Shown here: in pieces, positions 1 to 7,423 of the stretch
Numbering within the stretch: position 1 is the first letter of the stretch
How the letters are laid out: each line of letters opens with the position of its first letter
Source: JAIBJP01 sp035639875
GTDB lineage: Bacteria; Actinomycetota; Thermoleophilia; Gaiellales; Gaiellaceae
Reading direction: 5' to 3'
DNA: 42,563 nt
NCBI GenBank assembly: GCA_035639875.1
Contig: DASQXE010000123.1
Coordinates: forward strand, 1-42,563
Translations under genes and position numbers: made by a program
The notes under the pieces: model-generated
Database searches by the model: none
What the model was told of the DNA's origin: nothing
What the model saw: only the letters and a program-made list of their open reading frames with translations

Positions 1-2222
1 TGCTCGGCGATCTCGTCCGCGCGGAGGCACGCCCGCGGAAGCTCGATCATCGTTCCGCAGAGGTAGGCGACGTCGCCTTCCTCGGTCGCCGTCCGCACCG
101 TCAGTTCGCGCAGCCGGCGTAGCTCCTCTGCAAAGCCCACGAGCGGATGCATGATCTCCACGAGCGGCGCGTCGCCCGTACGCTCCTCGACCCCTCGAGC
201 GGCGCGCACGATTGCCCGCACCTGCATCTCGTAGATCTCCGGGTAGAGGAGCCCGAGGCGGCAGCCGCGCGTCCCGAGCATGGGATTCGACTCCTGCAAG
301 GAACGGATGCGCCTTGCCATCTCCGCCGACTCCGCATCCTCGAGGGAGGGCAGGAACTCGTGGAGCGGCGGGTCGAGGAGGCGGATCGTCACCGGCAACC
401 CGGCCATCGCCTCGAAGATGCCCTCGAAGTCCTCCTGCTGCAGCGGAAGGAGCTTGTCGAGGGCTTCGCGCCGCTCTTCCTCGCCCGAGGCCATGATCAT
501 CGCCCGCACGCGCGGGAGCCGGTTCTCGGCCATGAACATGTGCTCGGTGCGGCAAAGCCCGATGCCCTGCGCGCCGAACTCCCGCGCCTTGGCGGCGTCT
601 TGCGGCGTGTCGGCGTTCGCGCGCACCTTCAGGCGGCGAAGCTCGTCGGCCCATCCGAGGACCTTCTCGAAGTTCTCGTCGATGTGCGGAGGGACGAGCT
701 TCACCTCGCCGATGATCACGGAGCCCGAGCCCCCGTCGATCGTGATCACGTCCCCCTCCGCCAGCTCCCGTCCGGCGAGAGAGATCGTGCGTTTCTTCAG
801 ATCGATGCTGAGGGCCTCGCACCCGGTCACGCAAGGCTTTCCCATCCCCCGCGCGACCACGGCGGCGTGCGAAGTGAGTCCACCGACCGCGGTCAGGATC
901 CCTTTGGCCTCGACCATCCCGTGGAAGTCGTCCGGGCTCGTCTCCGCGCGGACGAGGATCACGTCTTCGCCCGCCTTCCCCTGCTGCTCCGCCGAGTCGG
1001 CGTCGAGGACGATCTTTCCAATCGCCGCTCCCGGGGATGCGTTCAACCCCTTCGCGACGGCCTCGTGCTCGGCCGTCGGGTCGAGCATGGGATGGAGAAG
1101 CTGGCTGAGCTGCTCGGGCTCAATGCGCGCGACGGCCTCCTCGTTGGAGATGAGGCCCTCGTCAACCATGTCGACGGCAATGCGGACCGCTGCAGGGGCG
1201 GCGCGCTTTCCGGTGCGCGTCTGGAGTAGGTAGAGCTCGCCCTCGTCCACGGTGAATTCGATGTCCTGCATGTCGCGGTAGTGCCGCTCCAGACGCTGCA
1301 TCGTCTCGAGAAGCTGTTCGAACGCCCGCGGAAACCGCTTTTTCATCCGCTCGAGCGGCTCGGGCTGGCGCACGCCCGCGACCACGTCTTCGCCCTGCGC
1401 GTTGACGAGAAAGTCGCCGTAGAGGCCTTTCTCACCGGTGGCGGAGTCCCGCGTGAAGGCGATTCCGGTCGCCGACTTGTCGTCCCGGTTGCCGAATACC
1501 ATCTGCACGACGTTGACGGCCGTGCCAAGGTCGTCCGGAATCCGGTTGGCCCGCCGATAGGCCTGCGCACGCGGCGTCTCCCAGGAGTCGAACACTGCCC
1601 GCACGGCCGCCTCGAGCTGCTCACGGGGATCCTGCGGGAAGTCGCTCTCGGTCGCGTCGTGGTAGATCTCCTCGAAGCGCTCGACGAGCTCTCGGAGGTC
1701 GTCGGCGGTGAGCTCCACGTCCTCCCGTACGCCGCGCTTCTCCTTCATGGCCGCGATCGCCTCCTCGAATGCTTGGGCGTCGACGCCCGCGACGACGTTG
1801 CCGTACATCTGGATCAGGCGGCGGTAGGCGTCGTAGGCGAAGCGGCCGTTTCCCGTCGTCCGCGCGAGCCCTTCCGCCGACTCGTCGTTGAGACCGAGGT
1901 TGAGAATCGTGTCCATCATCCCGGGCATCGAGACGGCCGCGCCGGACCGAACCGACACGAGGAGAGGATCCTCTGGATCGCCGAAGCGCTTGCCGGTCGT
2001 CTCCTCGAGGCGCTCGAGATGCTCGGCGATCTGCTCCTCGAGGCCGGACGGCAGCTCGCGACCGTTCCGCATGTACTCCACGCACGCGGCGGTCGTGACC
2101 GTGAACCCTGCGGGCACCGGGATTCCAATCGCCGTCATCTCGGCCAGCCCGGCGCCCTTGCCGCCGAGGAGCGCTCGGCCGAGGTCTCCGCCCTCGGAGA
2201 AGTCGTAGACGTACGTTTCCAT
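1..2222 (-). CDS. ppdK: Pyruvate, phosphate dikinase (N-terminal 740 residues, cut by window edge)
   Basis: PPDK interconverts pyruvate + ATP + Pi with phosphoenolpyruvate + AMP + PPi. The ATG at 2222 opens the N-terminal nucleotide-binding domain (METYVYDF..., then GGKGAGLAEM). The phosphohistidine domain shows GGLTSHAAVVARGMGKPCVTG, with catalytic His at residue 452 (867-869). Thr450, two residues before it, corresponds to the residue that PSRP-type proteins phosphorylate in other PPDKs. The frame is open to the left edge, where GTMIELPRACL of the C-terminal PEP-binding barrel is reached; about 140 residues should lie outside. Its likely regulator (PSRP, 2742-3563) is the next large gene upstream on the same strand, separated by a 373-bp gap, so ppdK probably has its own promoter. 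I see no good Shine-Dalgarno. Confidence 0.97.
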   Translation of the reverse strand, partial: METYVYDFSEGGDLGRALLGGKGAGLAEMTAIGIPVPAGFTVTTAACVEYMRNGRELPSGLEEQIAEHLERLEETTGKRFGDPEDPLLVSVRSGAAVSMPGMMDTILNLGLNDESAEGLARTTGNGRFAYDAYRRLIQMYGNVVAGVDAQAFEEAIAAMKEKRGVREDVELTADDLRELVERFEEIYHDATESDFPQDPREQLEAAVRAVFDSWETPRAQAYRRANRIPDDLGTAVNVVQMVFGNRDDKSATGIAFTRDSATGEKGLYGDFLVNAQGEDVVAGVRQPEPLERMKKRFPRAFEQLLETMQRLERHYRDMQDIEFTVDEGELYLLQTRTGKRAAPAAVRIAVDMVDEGLISNEEAVARIEPEQLSQLLHPMLDPTAEHEAVAKGLNASPGAAIGKIVLDADSAEQQGKAGEDVILVRAETSPDDFHGMVEAKGILTAVGGLTSHAAVVARGMGKPCVTGCEALSIDLKKRTISLAGRELAEGDVITIDGGSGSVIIGEVKLVPPHIDENFEKVLGWADELRRLKVRANADTPQDAAKAREFGAQGIGLCRTEHMFMAENRLPRVRAMIMASGEEERREALDKLLPLQQEDFEGIFEAMAGLPVTIRLLDPPLHEFLPSLEDAESAEMARRIRSLQESNPMLGTRGCRLGLLYPEIYEMQVRAIVRAARGVEERTGDAPLVEIMHPLVGFAEELRRLRELTVRTATEEGDVAYLCGTMIELPRACLRADEIAE

Positions 2223-2280
2223 GGAGGCGCCGACAGATTTTCCCACGGCATGCGATTAGATCACGTCCATTCCAGCCGCC

Positions 2281-2309
2281 TTGACGGTTTCGGCGCGCCA
2301 GGCGAGACT
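2281..2309 (+). promoter_or_regulatory. Candidate promoter TTGACG-N17-GAGACT for a plus-strand mini-unit
   Basis: TTGACG (2281-2286) and GAGACT (2304-2309) are separated by 17 nt. The -10 ends 6 nt before the ATG at 2316, the spacing expected of a leaderless transcript. The -10 differs from TAnnnT only at its first base. This prediction rests on pattern and spacing alone. Confidence 0.4.
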
Positions 2310-2315
2310 GCCGCC

Positions 2316-2411
2316 ATGCGCGTGTCCCTCTTCGCCGCAGCCGCGCTGGTCGTCCTCGTTGCGCTGGCACTCGCCCTGGGCCTCGAGCTCGGCTTCTTCG
2401 ACGGCCACTAA
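2316..2411 (+). CDS. Possible 31-residue single-span membrane peptide
   Basis: An ATG...TAA frame encodes MRVSLFAAAALVV followed by a continuous run of Ala/Val/Leu and a short polar tail ending FFDGH. It would form one transmembrane helix with a basic residue at the N-terminus. A well-spaced promoter (2281-2309) lies immediately upstream and an intrinsic terminator (2525-2558) downstream on the same strand, which supports an independent transcription unit. There is no Shine-Dalgarno, so translation would be leaderless. I recognise no family, and at this length chance is a real alternative. Confidence 0.35.
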   Translation: MRVSLFAAAALVVLVALALALGLELGFFDGH

Positions 2412-2558
2412 GACTCGCCGGATACCCCATTCGGTCATGGCGCTTCGCGCCGACCTGAGCCATGGTCCTTGCATAGCGGGCTAGGCAGACGTGGGGCGCC
2501 GCAGCCTACGTCTCGGCCCGAGTTGAGGCGGCTCGGCACCACGGCCGCCTCTCTTTTT
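2412..2558 (+). ncRNA. Structured stretch ending in an intrinsic terminator; possible 3' UTR or small RNA
   Basis: Between the 31-codon ORF and the terminator the plus strand can form GGCGC-TTC-GCGCC near 2450. Two mutually exclusive helices follow: TAGGC/GCCTA (2482-2486 with 2504-2508) and AGACG/CGTCT (2487-2491 with 2509-2513). No known RNA family is recognised. The stretch may simply be the 3' UTR of the small ORF. Confidence 0.25.
2525..2558 (+). terminator. Intrinsic terminator, plus-strand direction
   Basis: A perfect 8-bp stem, GAGGCGGC (2525-2532) with GCCGCCTC (2544-2551), has an 11-nt loop and is followed by TCTTTTT (2552-2558). The U-tract lies on the plus strand, so it ends a plus-strand transcript, not the flanking minus-strand genes. 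Confidence 0.75.
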
Positions 2559-2595
2559 ACTCGCCACTCTGGGCGGCGGCGCAGAGCCCGAGGCC

Positions 2596-2745
2596 TTACA
2601 GATTCCTCCGCTCAGCCACCCAGGAGATGAAGCGGATCCCCATCCAGACGGGCGTGAAGAGGACGTAGAAGACGAAGAGCGCGGCCGCCAAGAGCACCAT
2701 CCAGAACGGCCAGTAGTAGAACGGAACGGGGCGCTTCTGTTTCAC
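2596..2745 (-). CDS. Small membrane protein (49 residues) translationally coupled to the PPDK regulator
   Basis: The GTG start (2743-2745) overlaps the stop codon of the PSRP gene in a GTGA arrangement, so it is probably translated by re-initiation. The protein begins VKQKRPVPFYYWPFW, continues with one strongly hydrophobic aromatic-rich helix (about residues 12-32), and ends in an amphipathic basic stretch (ISWVAERRNL). I recognise no family. Coupling to PSRP and proximity to ppdK suggest, by inference only, a link to PPDK control or membrane tethering. Confidence 0.6.
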   Translation of the reverse strand: MKQKRPVPFYYWPFWMVLLAAALFVFYVLFTPVWMGIRFISWVAERRNL

Positions 2746-3563
2746 GTCTTCGCGGCCAGGCGGCGCTGCTCGACGAGATGAATGATGCGACGGGCCGTCT
2801 CCTCGATCGCCAGGTTCGACACCTCGATGATCGGGCAACCGAGCCGCCGGTGGAGCGCCTCCGCCTGCTCGAGCTCCTCGTAGATCGCGACCAGGTCGGC
2901 GTACTTTTGGCGTGACCCCCTCATGGCTCGAACGCGTTCGCTTCGAATCTCGGCCAGCGTCTCGGCGTCGATTGTGAGGCCGACGATCTTCCCCGGATCG
3001 ATCTGGAAGAGCTCCTTGGGAGGCTCGACGCCGCGTACGACCGGCACGTTGGCAGTCTTGTAGCCGAGATAGCCGAGGTAGATGGAGAGCGGGGTCTTCG
3101 AGCTGCGCGAGACGCCGACGAGGACGATGTCGGCGTCCTTGAGGCCGTGCGCGGCGACGCCGTCGTCGAACCTGACCGCGAACTCGATCGCGGCAATGCG
3201 CTTGAAGTAGCTCGAGTCGAGGATCGGTCGGGCGGCCGGCGTCATCGTCGCCGGCTGCCCGGAGACGCGCGCGACCGCCTCGATCGGGTGTCCCAACAGA
3301 TCGCAGTAGTGCAGGCGGTAGCGCTTGCAGAGCGTCCGCATCGCCTCGCGGAGCTCGGGCTCGACCAACGTGTACATGACGACCGCGCGCCGTCCGCGGG
3401 CCCGCGCGGCCGCCAGCTGCACGTCGTCGACACTCGTGATTCGCGGGTGGCGGACGATCTCGAAGTTCTCTTCGGGAAACTGGCGCTCCACGGCCTCGGC
3501 GAAGCGCATCGCGGTCTCTCCGGTCGAATCGGAGAGAACGTGGATCTCGAGCGGGGCTCTCAT
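2742..3563 (-). CDS. PPDK/PEP-synthase regulatory protein (PSRP, DUF299 family)
   Basis: This family comprises bifunctional serine/threonine kinases and Pi-dependent phosphorylases that inactivate and reactivate PPDK (on the Thr near its catalytic His) or PEP synthase. The 273-residue length is normal. Family marks are the N-terminal IHVLSDSTGETA and the P-loop-like GVSRSSKTPLSIYLG. A conserved EVSNLAIEETA stretch lies near the C-terminus. The start overlaps the glyS stop by ATGA. Its presence near ppdK, whose TSH motif is intact, points to PPDK as the target. Confidence 0.93.
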   Translation of the reverse strand: MRAPLEIHVLSDSTGETAMRFAEAVERQFPEENFEIVRHPRITSVDDVQLAAARARGRRAVVMYTLVEPELREAMRTLCKRYRLHYCDLLGHPIEAVARVSGQPATMTPAARPILDSSYFKRIAAIEFAVRFDDGVAAHGLKDADIVLVGVSRSSKTPLSIYLGYLGYKTANVPVVRGVEPPKELFQIDPGKIVGLTIDAETLAEIRSERVRAMRGSRQKYADLVAIYEELEQAEALHRRLGCPIIEVSNLAIEETARRIIHLVEQRRLAAKT

Positions 3564-5479
3564 CGTGGGATCTGCGAGAGGTCGCCGAGAGCGCCGACCG
3601 CGTCGCGGACATCGAGCAGAAGCCGTAGCCGGTTCGCGCGTACCTGGCTGTCCTCGGCCATGACGAGGACCTCGTCGAAGAAGCGGTCAACGGGCGGCCC
3701 GAGCTCGGCGGCGGCGGCGAGCGCCGCATCGAAATCGCGCGCTTCGAGCGCGGCCTCGATCTTCGGCGAGACGCCGGCAAGCGCTTCGATCAACGCGAGC
3801 TCGGCTTCGTCGGTCGCGAGCCGCGGCTCCAGACTGGCAGCTGCCCCGTCCGCCTTCCCCGCGAGACGGTTCGCGCGGTCGAAGGCGACGTAGGCGCGAT
3901 CGAACGCTTCCGAGGACGCAGCCCGTGCCAGCGCCTCCGCGAGGCGCGCGGTCGCGCCCAGCTCGTGCACGCCGCTCTCGCGGGCGGCGCGCACGAACTC
4001 GACGGGAACGTCCAACAGTCCCTCGAGCCGCTCCTCGGCGAAGTCGACGACGTCAGAGGGATCGTCTGTGGCATCCGCCCCTTGCTGGGTGAGGAGCTGG
4101 CGATCCCGCTCGACGAGCGCGCTGATATCGAGCTCGAGGCCAGCTTCGAGCGCCAGCCTGCAGAGGCCAATCGCCGCACGGCGAAGCCCGTACGGGTCGC
4201 GCGAGCCCGTCGGCCGCTGGCCGAGGGCGAAGGCGACGGTGAGGTTGTCGAGCTTGTCGGCGGCTGCCAGCACGCGTCCCGCTTCGGTCTCCGGCAGTTG
4301 GCCCCCCGCCGAGTCGGGCAGGTACTGCTCGTCGATCGCGGCGCAGACGGCTTCCGGATATCCGGCGAGGCGCGCGTACTCGGCGCCGATGTGGCCTTCG
4401 AGGTCCGGGAACTCGCGGACGAGCTCCGCGGCCTGGTCGGCCTTGGCAAGCCGGGCGGCCTCCTTCGAGGCCTCGCCACCGCCGAGCTCGGTCACGAGGG
4501 CCACGAGTCGTTCTGACTTCTGCGCGAAGGTGCCGGCACCGGCGACGAACGTGATCGAGCCGAGCTCCTTGGCGAGTGCGTCGATTCCGTGCGCGACGTC
4601 GCGCTCGAACGTGAAGGACGCATCTTCGAGCCGGCCTTCGAGGACATTCTCGTTCCCGGCGATGATCGTCTCGGGGTCCCCTCCGTTGGCCACGAAGGCG
4701 AAGCGGTTGCCTCTCAGCGGGAAATAGCGCTGGTGCGACTGCATCGCCGTCCGGACGACGCGCTCGGGAAGCTGCGTGAACCGCTCGTCGAAGCTGCCTG
4801 CGAGCACCTGGACCTGTTCGACGAGGTAGACGACCTCGTCGAGGACGCCGGCCGGATCGCTCCAGCCGCCGATCGCGTCCAGACCCTCGACGATCTGACG
4901 GCGACGCTCAGCAGCGTCGGGCTCGACTTCGGCGGCGCGCAACGTAGCGACGTAATCGCTCGCGGACGGAATTTCGATGTCGGCTCGTGTGAACCGATGC
5001 CCGTAGGAAGTGGTGCCGATGCCTGCCACCGGATCGGCGTCGAGCCGCGCGCAGCGCCAGCGAACGGGGCGCGGGAAGCGAACACCGCTTCCGTCCCACC
5101 GCATGGTCTTCGCGAAAGTCAGTCCGCGCAGAATCGCCTCGAGCCGGTCGGGAAGCGTCTCTGCGACCGCCTTTCCCGGGACGACGACGCCGAGGAAGCC
5201 GTCGCGCACCTCGAGATCGTCGACGGCCACGCCCTGCTTGCGCGCAAACCCCGCGGCCGCCTTCTCGCGGAGATGTTCAGGGGGCCCTTGAACCCATTCG
5301 TCCGGGGAGCGTTCCGGAAGGTCGTCGACGAGGACGGCAAGCCGCCGAGGACCCACGAGCACCTCCGAGGGCTCCGCGCCGAGCTCCCTCCGGCAGAGCC
5401 CGCGAAGCTCCGTGTCTGCCTCGTGACAGGCAGATGCGGGCAGCTCTTCGCAGCCGATCTCAAACAGCAGCTTCGGCAA
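3560..5479 (-). CDS. glyS: Glycyl-tRNA synthetase beta subunit
   Basis: This is the beta chain of the alpha2beta2 glycyl-tRNA synthetase, which carries tRNA recognition. The 639-residue protein starts MPKLLFEIGCEELPA and shows family motifs: FAKTMRWDG, MQSHQRYFPL, GNENVLEGRLEDASFTFERD and a C-terminal anticodon-binding region with FFDEVLVMAED. The start lies 20 nt inside the end of glyQ, so the two subunits are translationally linked. The length is slightly below the common 680-700 residues. The split enzyme is unusual in Actinobacteria outside the deep-branching classes. Confidence 0.96.
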   Translation of the reverse strand: MPKLLFEIGCEELPASACHEADTELRGLCRRELGAEPSEVLVGPRRLAVLVDDLPERSPDEWVQGPPEHLREKAAAGFARKQGVAVDDLEVRDGFLGVVVPGKAVAETLPDRLEAILRGLTFAKTMRWDGSGVRFPRPVRWRCARLDADPVAGIGTTSYGHRFTRADIEIPSASDYVATLRAAEVEPDAAERRRQIVEGLDAIGGWSDPAGVLDEVVYLVEQVQVLAGSFDERFTQLPERVVRTAMQSHQRYFPLRGNRFAFVANGGDPETIIAGNENVLEGRLEDASFTFERDVAHGIDALAKELGSITFVAGAGTFAQKSERLVALVTELGGGEASKEAARLAKADQAAELVREFPDLEGHIGAEYARLAGYPEAVCAAIDEQYLPDSAGGQLPETEAGRVLAAADKLDNLTVAFALGQRPTGSRDPYGLRRAAIGLCRLALEAGLELDISALVERDRQLLTQQGADATDDPSDVVDFAEERLEGLLDVPVEFVRAARESGVHELGATARLAEALARAASSEAFDRAYVAFDRANRLAGKADGAAASLEPRLATDEAELALIEALAGVSPKIEAALEARDFDAALAAAAELGPPVDRFFDEVLVMAEDSQVRANRLRLLLDVRDAVGALGDLSQIPR

Positions 5480-6323
5480 GCTTCTCCACGTACTGCTCGG
5501 CGACGCGCCGAGCGAGGTTGCGCACGCGCGCGATATAGGCGGCGCGCTCCGTGACGGAGATCGCCCCGCGCGCGTCCAGCAGGTTGAACACGTGCGAGCA
5601 CTTCAGAACCTGGTCATAGGCCGGAAGCGGGAGCCCCCGAGCGACCAGGTCGCGGCACTCCTCCTCGTGCTCCTCGAAGCGGCGCTGGAGAACGTCCACC
5701 GGCGCGACCTCGAAGTTGTAGACGGACCATTCGCGCTCGTTCTCGCGATACACGTCACCCCAGGTCACCCCCGGCGCCCATTCGAGCTCGAAGGCCGATC
5801 GCCTGTCCTGCAAGAACATCGCCAGTCGCTCGAGGCCGTAGGTGATCTCGGCCGGAATGAGGTCGAGCTCCAGTCCGCCCAGCTGCTGGAAGTAGGTGAA
5901 CTGGGTCACCTCCATTCCGTCGCACCAGACCTCCCACCCGAGACCCCAGGCGCCCAACGTGGGGCCCTCCCAGTCGTCCTCGACCAGGCGCACGTCGTGT
6001 TTGCGCAGGTCTATTCCAACGGCTTCCAGCGACCCGAAGTAGACGTCGAGCACGTCTTCCGGCGCCGGCTTGAGAACGACCTGGTACTGGAAGTAGTGCT
6101 GGAAGCGGAACGGGTTCTCGCCGTAGCGCCCGTCCGTGGGACGGATCGAGGGCTCCACATACGCGCATTTCCACGGCTTCGGCCCCAGGCAGCGGAGGAA
6201 CGTCGCTGGATTGAACGTCCCCGCGCCGACCTCGGTGTGGTACGGCTGCATGACGACGCAGCCGTAGTCGGCCCAGTACCGCTCCAGGCCGGCGATCATG
6301 TCCTGGTAGGTCGAACCGCTCAA
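5460..6323 (-). CDS. glyQ: Glycyl-tRNA synthetase alpha subunit
   Basis: The class II catalytic alpha chain activates glycine with ATP. Motifs seen: YWADYGCVVMQPYHTEVGAG, NPATFLRCLGP, RPTDGRYGENPFRFQHY and GLERLAMFLQ. No ATG is suitably placed: the first in-frame ATG (6299) would cut into the conserved YQDMI segment. Two TTG codons, 6332 and 6323, are possible. I prefer 6323 because a TAGGAT -10 overlapping the recO stop (6332-6337) ends 8 nt before it. Starting at 6332 would add three residues. Upstream is recO, and downstream glyS overlaps by 20 nt. Confidence 0.93.
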   Translation of the reverse strand: MSGSTYQDMIAGLERYWADYGCVVMQPYHTEVGAGTFNPATFLRCLGPKPWKCAYVEPSIRPTDGRYGENPFRFQHYFQYQVVLKPAPEDVLDVYFGSLEAVGIDLRKHDVRLVEDDWEGPTLGAWGLGWEVWCDGMEVTQFTYFQQLGGLELDLIPAEITYGLERLAMFLQDRRSAFELEWAPGVTWGDVYRENEREWSVYNFEVAPVDVLQRRFEEHEEECRDLVARGLPLPAYDQVLKCSHVFNLLDARGAISVTERAAYIARVRNLARRVAEQYVEKLAEAAV

Positions 6324-6331
6324 GCGGGCCA

Positions 6332-6337
6332 ATCCTA
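6332..6337 (-). promoter_or_regulatory. Candidate -10 (TAGGAT) for glyQ, containing the recO stop codon
   Basis: The TAG stop of recO (6335-6337) plus the next three bases reads TAGGAT, matching TAnnnT. It lies 8 nt before the TTG at 6323. A transcript from here would be leaderless or nearly so. No -35 consensus is visible. Confidence 0.4.
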
Positions 6338-7078
6338 GGCTCTCTGGGCGAGCGTCCTGAGGCGGAAACCGCCGTGGTACTCGTACGAGCTTTCGATCAC
6401 GGCAAGGCATTCGCGTAAGCCGCGCGGGGATGAAGCGGCGGCCTCCGAGAGCGGCCTCTCGAGGAAGCCGCGGATCGCTTCGAAGCCGTCGGGCGAGACG
6501 GCCAGCGCGCCCTCCCGGCAGCTCTCGCAGACCCCGCCGCCCGCCTGGGCCGAGAAACCAACGAGCGGCCGCTCCTCGCCGCATGACGCACAGCCGGTGA
6601 GATGCGGGAGATAGCCCGAGAGCCAGAGGAGCTTCAGCTGGAAGGAGAGGACGAGCGGGTCGAGCGCCGGCTGAGCGGGAAGCCGCGACTCGACGGCGTC
6701 GAGCAGGTCGAGGAAGCGCGTGAGCGCGTGAAAAGCGGGCGGATGCGCATCCTGCTCGACGAACAGGCGCAGCATCGCCTCCACGCCGATGTGGCCGACG
6801 GCTAGGCGATACCCATCCGTCCGGCTCTGGTCGTGCGAGCGGACGAGGTCGGCCCCGCGCACGGTGTGCAGCTCTCCGCGGCCCTCGTGCAGGAGGAGCT
6901 CCACGTGGCTGAACGGCTCGAGGCGGGCACCGAAGCGAGACTGCGTCTTGCGCACGCCTTTGGCGATCGCACCGACGCGTCCGCGCTCGAGCGTGTACAG
7001 GTGGAGCACGCAATCGGCCTCGGCGAAGCGGATCGAGCGGAGGACGACGGCCTCGGTCTTCCAGGTGCGGGACGCCAC
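6335..7078 (-). CDS. recO: DNA repair protein RecO
   Basis: RecO mediates RecA loading on SSB-coated DNA in the RecFOR pathway. The 247-residue protein has the N-terminal OB fold (KTEAVVLRSIRFAEADCVLHLYT), the helical core and a zinc ribbon, CASCG ... CESC, at about residues 162-185. It starts at GTG (7078) with no Shine-Dalgarno but with TAGACT 7 nt upstream. It heads the run recO-glyQ-glyS-PSRP. Confidence 0.94.
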   Translation of the reverse strand: MASRTWKTEAVVLRSIRFAEADCVLHLYTLERGRVGAIAKGVRKTQSRFGARLEPFSHVELLLHEGRGELHTVRGADLVRSHDQSRTDGYRLAVGHIGVEAMLRLFVEQDAHPPAFHALTRFLDLLDAVESRLPAQPALDPLVLSFQLKLLWLSGYLPHLTGCASCGEERPLVGFSAQAGGGVCESCREGALAVSPDGFEAIRGFLERPLSEAAASSPRGLRECLAVIESSYEYHGGFRLRTLAQRA

Positions 7079-7085
7079 GAAGCCC

Positions 7086-7091
7086 AGTCTA
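7086..7091 (-). promoter_or_regulatory. Candidate -10 (TAGACT) giving a leaderless recO transcript
   Basis: On the minus strand TAGACT is followed by 7 nt and then the GTG of recO. The same hexamer and spacing precede aroQ. A strong hairpin (7098-7117) lies just upstream. Confidence 0.5.
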
Positions 7092-7097
7092 GGCCAG

Positions 7098-7117
7098 GGG
7101 CCGGGCAGGCCCGGCCC
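7098..7117. repeat. GC-rich inverted repeat between recO and glutaredoxin
   Basis: GGGCCGGG (7098-7105) and CCCGGCCC (7110-7117) form a perfect 8-bp stem around a 4-nt loop. It sits in the 93-bp divergent intergenic region, directly upstream of the recO -10. There is no U-tract on either strand, so it is not a typical terminator. It may be a regulatory site. Confidence 0.5.
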
Positions 7118-7171
7118 TACCTCGTCATGCGCGCGAGGAATCCGATTTCCCGAGAATGCGTTGTAACTCTG

Positions 7172-7423
7172 ATGGCGCGGATTCGCATGTATACGACCGA
7201 GTGGTGCGGCTACTGCGTTCGCGCGAAGGCGCTTCTCGAGGAGCGCGGTCTCGAGTACGAGGAGATCCGGTTGGACGACGATCCGCTCTTCAGGCAGAAG
7301 CTACTCGACATGACGGGCCGCTGGACGGTGCCGCAGATCTTCATCGATGACCGGGCGATCGGCGGCTTCACCGAGCTCCGGGCGCTCGACCGCGCCGGCC
7401 GCCTCGACGAGCTTGCGGCCTAA
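7172..7423 (+). CDS. Glutaredoxin (Grx3-like, dithiol)
   Basis: An 83-residue thiol-disulfide oxidoreductase starts MARIRMYTTEWCGYC. The active site CGYC is at residues 12-15, the cis-Pro loop reads TVPQIF, and IGGFTEL follows, which is the glutathione/substrate-binding Gly-Gly region. The length is complete for class I glutaredoxins. It is one of few plus-strand genes and converges on the esterase gene; their stop codons overlap by 4 nt (CTAA). It could equally be called mycoredoxin- or NrdH-like, but CGYC with IGG fits Grx best. Confidence 0.92.
   Translation: MARIRMYTTEWCGYCVRAKALLEERGLEYEEIRLDDDPLFRQKLLDMTGRWTVPQIFIDDRAIGGFTELRALDRAGRLDELAA

Noticed and set aside
147..1229. Long plus-strand open frame (360 codons) opposite ppdK
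   Set aside because: It is antisense to an unmistakable PPDK, its translation is Arg/His/Asp-rich without domains, and such frames are common in high-GC DNA.
2412..2558. tRNA, SRP RNA or 6C RNA in the gap beside ppdK
   Set aside because: No T-loop consensus, no SRP GGAAG/GCA tetraloop core, and no paired C-rich loops were found; only generic stems and a terminator.
7098..7117. GC hairpin as an intrinsic terminator
   Set aside because: No U-tract follows on either strand and the flanking genes diverge from it.
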